Shown one piece after another: positions 7,039-7,128 of a stretch of 7,128 nucleotides of DNA (within the stretch, counting starts at the first letter, position 1; every line of letters begins with the position of its first letter). The stretch covers positions 1-7,128 of the forward strand of contig JAKAMP010000140.1 of NCBI GenBank assembly GCA_021812865.1, read 5' to 3'. Below the pieces are notes generated by a model. The model did no database searches and was not told where the DNA came from. It worked only from the letters and a program-made list of their open reading frames with translations. A program made the translations under genes and the position numbers. The stretch comes from Bacteroidota bacterium (GTDB taxonomy: Bacteria > Bacteroidota > Bacteroidia > Bacteroidales > JAAYUG01).

Positions 7039-7046
7039 TACTTTTG
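7039..7046 (+). promoter_or_regulatory. Bacteroidetes-type -7 promoter element
   Basis: TACTTTTG matches TAnnTTTG exactly and lies 29 bases before the ATG at 7076, giving a plausible leader of about 20-25 bases. No good TTTG -33 box is seen about 20 bp upstream. If this is the only promoter, the hairpin at 6833-6908 is not in the kinase mRNA. Confidence 0.45.
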
Positions 7047-7075
7047 TTGAGGTTGAATGTAAAAATTTAAAATCA

Positions 7076-7128
7076 ATGGGAAAAGTACTAGGTATGGGCA
7101 ATGCCCTGGTGGATATCATGACCCGGAT
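7076..7128 (+). CDS. PfkB-family sugar kinase, adenosine-kinase-like (5' end)
   Basis: Only the first 17 codons are in the window; the reading frame runs off the end. The peptide MGKVLGMGNALVDIMTR has the GxGNALVDI signature that opens adenosine-kinase-like members of the ribokinase/PfkB superfamily. In that family the aspartate (D13 here) contacts the nucleoside or sugar. The family phosphorylates adenosine or a related sugar-containing substrate with ATP in the cytoplasm; substrate choice cannot be judged from this fragment. The ATG at 7076 is preferred because the conserved strand begins at residue 3 and a -7 promoter match lies 29 bases upstream. No Shine-Dalgarno sequence is present, only an AT-rich leader. 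Confidence 0.85.
   Translation, partial: MGKVLGMGNALVDIMTR

Larger units (their letters stand above)
6332..7075. other. 744-bp spacer without a convincing gene
   Basis: This gap separates two divergent genes and must hold both promoters. I see no tRNA, rRNA, transposase or long reading frame. Small ATG-started frames exist (plus 6458-6547, 29 residues; minus 6818-6952, 44 residues), but the 6840-6990 stretch is open in several frames on both strands, so reading frames there are weak evidence. Contents worth noting are the degenerate repeat at 6601-6630 and the nested hairpin at 6833-6908. Confidence 0.5.

Overview
The window looks like a chromosomal segment from a Bacteroidota (Bacteroidetes) bacterium. 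Three things point that way. None of the genes has a Shine-Dalgarno sequence in front of its start. Two genes are preceded by exact matches to the TAnnTTTG -7 promoter element of this phylum. The proteins are of types common in these genomes: a CX3CX2C radical SAM/SPASM protein, an N-terminal module like that of Bacteroidetes tyrosine recombinases, a DESQ-type SNF2 helicase and a DUF218 protein with an LGGM loop. Assignment below phylum is not possible from the sequence alone.

Layout: (1) 22-1086, plus strand, a radical SAM protein with a C-terminal SPASM/twitch-type cysteine set, apparently starting at TTG. (2) 1192-2052, plus strand, a 286-residue protein of unknown function whose first ~50 residues resemble the arm-type DNA-binding module of Bacteroidetes integrases but which has no recombinase catalytic domain. 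(3) 2119-5172, minus strand and convergent with the previous gene, a 1017-residue SNF2-family ATPase/helicase starting at GTG. It carries an exact QLDLF sliding-clamp-type pentapeptide in a loop between motifs I and Ia. (4) 5173-5566, a 394-bp spacer with a cluster of inverted repeats; two of them pair better as plus-strand RNA. (5) 5567-6331, minus strand, a membrane-anchored DUF218 (YdcF/ElyC/SanA-like) protein. (6) 6332-7075, a 744-bp spacer without a convincing gene, holding a degenerate TTTGTGG-type repeat and a nested imperfect hairpin at 6833-6908. (7) 7076 to the window end, plus strand, the first 17 codons of a PfkB-family (adenosine-kinase-like) sugar kinase with its own promoter match.

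The genes do not form one operon: they lie on alternating strands, most with long gaps. I see no integrase, transposase, CRISPR array, tRNA, rRNA or recognisable defence cassette. The points most worth following are the orphan integrase-arm-like protein, the clamp-motif loop in the helicase, and the two structured spacers. A coherent new system cannot be claimed from this sequence.
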